Shown piece by piece: positions 61,372 to 64,000 of a stretch of 64,000 nt of DNA. The notes under the pieces were generated by a model. It made no database searches, had not been told where the DNA came from, and saw only the letters and a list, made by a program, of their open reading frames with translations. A program made the translations under genes and the position numbers. The DNA lies in assembly GCA_964250615.1 (NCBI GenBank), contig CAXUGM010000016.1; one strand, written 5' to 3'. Source of the stretch: Blautia sp900556555 (lineage in GTDB: Bacteria > Bacillota > Clostridia > Lachnospirales > Lachnospiraceae). How positions within the stretch are numbered: position 1 is the stretch's first letter; each line of letters starts with the position of its first letter.

Positions 61372-61400
61372 TTGACAAAGAAATGTAACCTTGATACAAT
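61372..61400 (+). promoter_or_regulatory. promoter of the cell-wall hydrolase gene
   Basis: TTGACA (61372-61377), 17-bp spacer, TACAAT (61395-61400). Two GTAACAAAA copies at 61407 and 61428 follow at 21-bp spacing. Confidence 0.65.
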
Positions 61401-61466
61401 AAGTCAGTAACAAAAATTAATAAATTCGTAACAAAATGAAACAGACTTAGTAGGAGGTTCCATTTC

Positions 61467-62249
61467 ATGAAAGAAAGAATGAAGAAACTTTTGGCTTGTG
61501 CAGGAACAGTAGGAGCGTTAACAATTATGCTTTCGGTTCCGGTTATGGCAGATACGAAAGAGGATACTCAGAGTATAGAGACACAAGAAGTACAGGAAGA
61601 AGCATATGACTGGTCGGACAAGGCTGCGGCAGCGGTAAATACATATGCAAACATCCGCAGCGGGGCAGATATCAACAACGAGCGTGTTGGAAAACTTCCG
61701 GCAGGTGCTGTTGTGACCGTTGAAGGAGAGGAAAACGGCTGGATGCAGGTTTCATCCGGGGATATCAAGGGATATATCAGAGGAGATCTGCTGGTGCAGG
61801 GCGAAGATGCGAAAGAACTTTTCCAATCCATACATGGAGAAGGAGAAATCGTAGGGGCACAGCCTCTGGAAACTCCGGTGCAGGCTGTTGTACAGCAGAA
61901 CGCATCTGTTTTAGCATCCGATGCAGACCTTGCTCTTATGGCAGCAATCATCGAGTGTGAAGCGGGCGGAGAATGCTACGAGGGTAAAATCGGTGTTGGT
62001 GCGGTTGTCATGAACCGTGTAAGAAGCAGCAGATTCCCGAACACACTCTCCGAAGTAATCTACCAGAGCGGGCAGTTTACTCCGGCAGCTACTGGAAAGC
62101 TGGCATCTGTCTTATCAAGAGGTGCAAGCCAGGCATGCTATGATGCAGCCAGAGATGTATTTGCAGGAGCAAATACCATTGGAGACCGATTATTCTTCCA
62201 TGCTGGAGGAGGAAGTGGACTGACGATTGGAAACCAGACTTTTTATTAA
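61467..62249 (+). CDS. SleB/CwlJ-type cell-wall hydrolase with SH3 domain
   Basis: A 260-residue secreted hydrolase. Signal peptide (about 1-29, ending VMADTK), an SH3b domain (about 55-115; VNTYANIRSGADINNERVGK), a short linker and a Hydrolase_2 (SleB) domain (about 145-260; AAIIECEAGGECYEGKIGVG with the catalytic Glu). SleB in Bacillus cleaves spore cortex, but SleB-like proteins with SH3 also act in vegetative walls. A sigma-A type promoter favours vegetative use. The length is typical. Confidence 0.9.
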   Translation: MKERMKKLLACAGTVGALTIMLSVPVMADTKEDTQSIETQEVQEEAYDWSDKAAAAVNTYANIRSGADINNERVGKLPAGAVVTVEGEENGWMQVSSGDIKGYIRGDLLVQGEDAKELFQSIHGEGEIVGAQPLETPVQAVVQQNASVLASDADLALMAAIIECEAGGECYEGKIGVGAVVMNRVRSSRFPNTLSEVIYQSGQFTPAATGKLASVLSRGASQACYDAARDVFAGANTIGDRLFFHAGGGSGLTIGNQTFY

Positions 62250-62261
62250 AAACTACAAAAA

Positions 62262-62306
62262 AGAGGCCGTATTGCTGTAACATCCAGCAGTGCGGCTTCT
62301 TTTTGT
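62262..62306 (+). terminator. terminator of the hydrolase gene
   Basis: A stem of about 16 bp (aagaggccgtattgctg region with cagcagtgcggcttctt region) followed by five T. Confidence 0.75.
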
Positions 62307-62323
62307 AAAGATATAAAAAAACA

Positions 62324-62352
62324 TTGTTATTTTCAGAATATTAGGCTATAAT
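62324..62352 (+). promoter_or_regulatory. promoter of the nfeD operon
   Basis: TTGTTA (62324-62329), 17-bp spacer, TATAAT (62347-62352). Confidence 0.6.
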
Positions 62353-62401
62353 AAGGTAACAAATCAGCACAAAGAATTTTAAGAAAAAGGTGGGATGATT
62401 G

Positions 62402-62842
62402 ATGACAGCAGGAACGATAACAATTATATGGCTTGTCCTTCTGGCAGTCCTTCTGGGCATCGAAATCGCTACTATGGGACTGACGACAATCTGGTTTGCC
62501 GGAGGAGCACTGATTGCATTTTTGCTCTCTCTGTTTCAGGCACCACTTTGGAGCCAGATTGCAGTGTTTATCGTTGCATCCATAGTGCTGTTGATTTTCA
62601 CCAGGCCTATTGCCCTGAAATATATGAATAAGGGCGTGGAGAAGACGAATGTGGACAGTATTCCCGGACAGAAAGGTATCGTCACACAGACCATTGACAA
62701 TCTGAAGGCAGAAGGCCAGGTGACGATTCGGGGAATGGAGTGGAGTGCCCGTTCTAAGGATGAAAGTGTTATTGAAGAAGGAAAAGTGGTAAAAGTAGCA
62801 GCAGTAGAAGGTGTAAAATTAATTGTAGAGGAGGAAAAATAG
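62402..62842 (+). CDS. NfeD family membrane protein
   Basis: A 146-residue protein with two or three helices (about 5-25, 32-50, 53-73) and a C-terminal OB domain (about 85-146; PGQKGIVTQTIDNLKAEGQV). NfeD proteins stabilise their SPFH partners. The gene overlaps functionally with the next one, one base away. ATG 62402 has aggtgg upstream. Confidence 0.88.
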   Translation: MTAGTITIIWLVLLAVLLGIEIATMGLTTIWFAGGALIAFLLSLFQAPLWSQIAVFIVASIVLLIFTRPIALKYMNKGVEKTNVDSIPGQKGIVTQTIDNLKAEGQVTIRGMEWSARSKDESVIEEGKVVKVAAVEGVKLIVEEEK

Positions 62843-62843
62843 T

Positions 62844-63776
62844 ATGTTTCTTATTATTTTTGCAGTGTTTTTGGTACTTGTATTGATTATTGCGGCATCT
62901 TGTATCAGGATTGTGCCGCAGGCACATGCTCTAATTGTGGAACGCCTGGGAATGTACAAAGCGACCTGGGGAACCGGGCTTCACTTCAAGGCTCCATTTG
63001 TTGACCGGATTGCAAAGCGTGTGAACTTAAAAGAGCAGGTGGTTGACTTTGCACCGCAGCCTGTTATCACAAAAGATAACGTTACGATGAGGATTGATAC
63101 CGTTGTATTCTTCCAGATCACAGACCCGAGATTATTTACCTATGGTGTGGAAAATCCGATCATGGCTATTGAAAATCTGACAGCTACTACCCTTCGTAAT
63201 ATTATTGGTGACATGGAGTTAGATGCAACACTGACCTCCAGAGAGATTATCAACACCAAGATGAGGGCATCTCTGGATGTTGCCACAGACCCATGGGGAA
63301 TCAAGGTAAACCGTGTAGAATTGAAGAACATTATTCCTCCGGCAGCAATCCAGGAAGCAATGGAAAAACAGATGAAGGCAGAGCGTGAACGCCGTGAAGC
63401 TATCCTGAAGGCAGAAGGAGAGAAGAAATCTACCATCCTTGTGGCAGAAGGTAAGAAAGAATCAGCAATCCTTGATGCAGAGGCAGAGAAACAGGCTGCT
63501 ATCCTGAGAGCAGAAGCTGAGAAGGAAAAAATGATCAAAGAAGCAGAAGGTCAGGCAGAAGCCATTCTGAAGGTGCAGCAGGCTAAGGCAGATGGTATCC
63601 GTTTCATCAAAGAGGCGGGTGCTGATCAGAGCGTACTTACACTGAAGAGCCTGGAAGCTTTTGCACAGGCGGCAGACGGCCGTGCTACCAAGATTATCAT
63701 TCCATCCGAGATACAGGGAATTGCAGGACTTGTGACTTCTCTGGTGGAAGTGGCAGGCAAAGAAAAAGAGAATTAA
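62844..63776 (+). CDS. SPFH/Band 7 membrane protein (stomatin type)
   Basis: A 310-residue membrane-scaffold protein. N-terminal helix (about 1-20), Band 7 domain (about 22-195), and a long charged coiled-coil with repeats of the EGEKKSTIL and AEKQAAIL type (about 190-255). It organises membrane microdomains with NfeD (family knowledge). SD gaggagg overlaps the nfeD stop. The length is normal. Confidence 0.92.
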   Translation: MFLIIFAVFLVLVLIIAASCIRIVPQAHALIVERLGMYKATWGTGLHFKAPFVDRIAKRVNLKEQVVDFAPQPVITKDNVTMRIDTVVFFQITDPRLFTYGVENPIMAIENLTATTLRNIIGDMELDATLTSREIINTKMRASLDVATDPWGIKVNRVELKNIIPPAAIQEAMEKQMKAERERREAILKAEGEKKSTILVAEGKKESAILDAEAEKQAAILRAEAEKEKMIKEAEGQAEAILKVQQAKADGIRFIKEAGADQSVLTLKSLEAFAQAADGRATKIIIPSEIQGIAGLVTSLVEVAGKEKEN

Positions 63777-63785
63777 AGGTTACAT

Positions 63786-63835
63786 TCAGCAAGGGGGCTG
63801 CTGCATAAGATGCGGCAGTCCTTTCGGTTTTTCAA
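63786..63835 (+). terminator. weak terminator after the SPFH gene
   Basis: ggctgctgcat pairs with atgcggcagtcc around aag; the T-tract is interrupted (tttcggttttt). Confidence 0.5.
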
Positions 63836-63860
63836 AGATTGTATGCAGTGAGGTAAGTAT

Positions 63861-64000
63861 ATGAAAGCAGTGATTGACCTTACCAAAGAATATGGGCTGG
63901 TGTTAGAAGGCGGAGGCGCCAAAGGTGCTTATCAAATCGGAGCATGGAAAGCCATGCAGGAGGCTGGTGTCAAGATTAAGGGGATTGCAGGAACCAGTGT
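63861..64000 (+). CDS. patatin-like phospholipase, truncated by window end
   Basis: The first 46 residues are visible. They include the oxyanion motif EGGGAKGAYQIG (about 15-26) and the start of the nucleophile elbow (GIAGTSV, about 40-46), typical of patatin esterases. The catalytic Ser is the one in GTS. The rest lies outside the window. It may be transcribed with nfeD and the SPFH gene. Confidence 0.85.
   Translation, partial: MKAVIDLTKEYGLVLEGGGAKGAYQIGAWKAMQEAGVKIKGIAGTS

Overview
The window reads as a chromosomal segment of an AT-rich, spore-forming gut clostridium, most likely a Lachnospiraceae (Blautia or Ruminococcus gnavus-like). The grounds are sporulation genes (spoIID, a spoIIQ-like gene, spoVT, a SleB-type hydrolase), class C sortase pili with LPxTG-type pilins, a PerR/rubrerythrin module, a large alpha-galactoside locus and a DnaE-PfkA-TrmH housekeeping block. 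Assignment to a species is not possible from the sequence alone.

Layout. 1-398: five tRNAs (Tyr, Thr, fMet, Phe, Lys). 399-8632: a sortase-pilus locus (XRE regulator, sortase, backbone pilin, sortase, large thioester-type adhesin) bracketed by two diverged copies of a structured repeat that has a hairpin between a Shine-Dalgarno sequence and an ATG. 8633-16520: mixed metabolism and sporulation (DUF6062, MATE exporter, O-acetylhomoserine sulfhydrylase, MnmM, SpoIID, SpoIIQ-like), then a probable 6S RNA and a GIY-YIG gene. 16589-21522: leftward genes for a BaiA-like dehydrogenase, NagA, KduD and KduI with a divergent AraC regulator. 21523-23928: a degenerate tandem array of hairpins next to two near-identical Rpn/PD-(D/E)XK genes. 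24157-25852: rubrerythrin, reverse rubrerythrin and PerR. 26034-33671: a diguanylate cyclase, then a leftward type IV pilus/type II secretion-like cluster with a twice-damaged GspF gene, and a TrhA-like protein. 33776-49211: the alpha-galactoside locus (two GH36, GH31, GH4, an ABC importer without ATPase, two AraC regulators, DUF624, two HAD proteins). 49286-64000: SpoVT, PncB, glycerate kinase, M15 peptidase, tRNA-Gln, acyl-ACP thioesterase, CvfB, DnaE, PfkA, TrmH, SleB-like hydrolase, NfeD, an SPFH protein and a truncated patatin gene.

How the parts work together. The pilus operon carries what is needed to polymerise and anchor a two-subunit pilus. The alpha-galactoside locus would import raffinose-type sugars and split them in the cytoplasm. 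KduI/KduD plus NagA would handle 4-deoxy-uronate and GlcNAc, the two halves of unsaturated glycosaminoglycan disaccharides (inference). PerR with its two boxes would control peroxide and oxygen detoxification.

The least explained signals are the paired SD-hairpin-ATG element around the pilus locus, a strong extended -10 promoter running antisense through the pilus regulator, the 51-54 bp hairpin array at 21581-21851, and the recent-looking deletions in the GspF gene.
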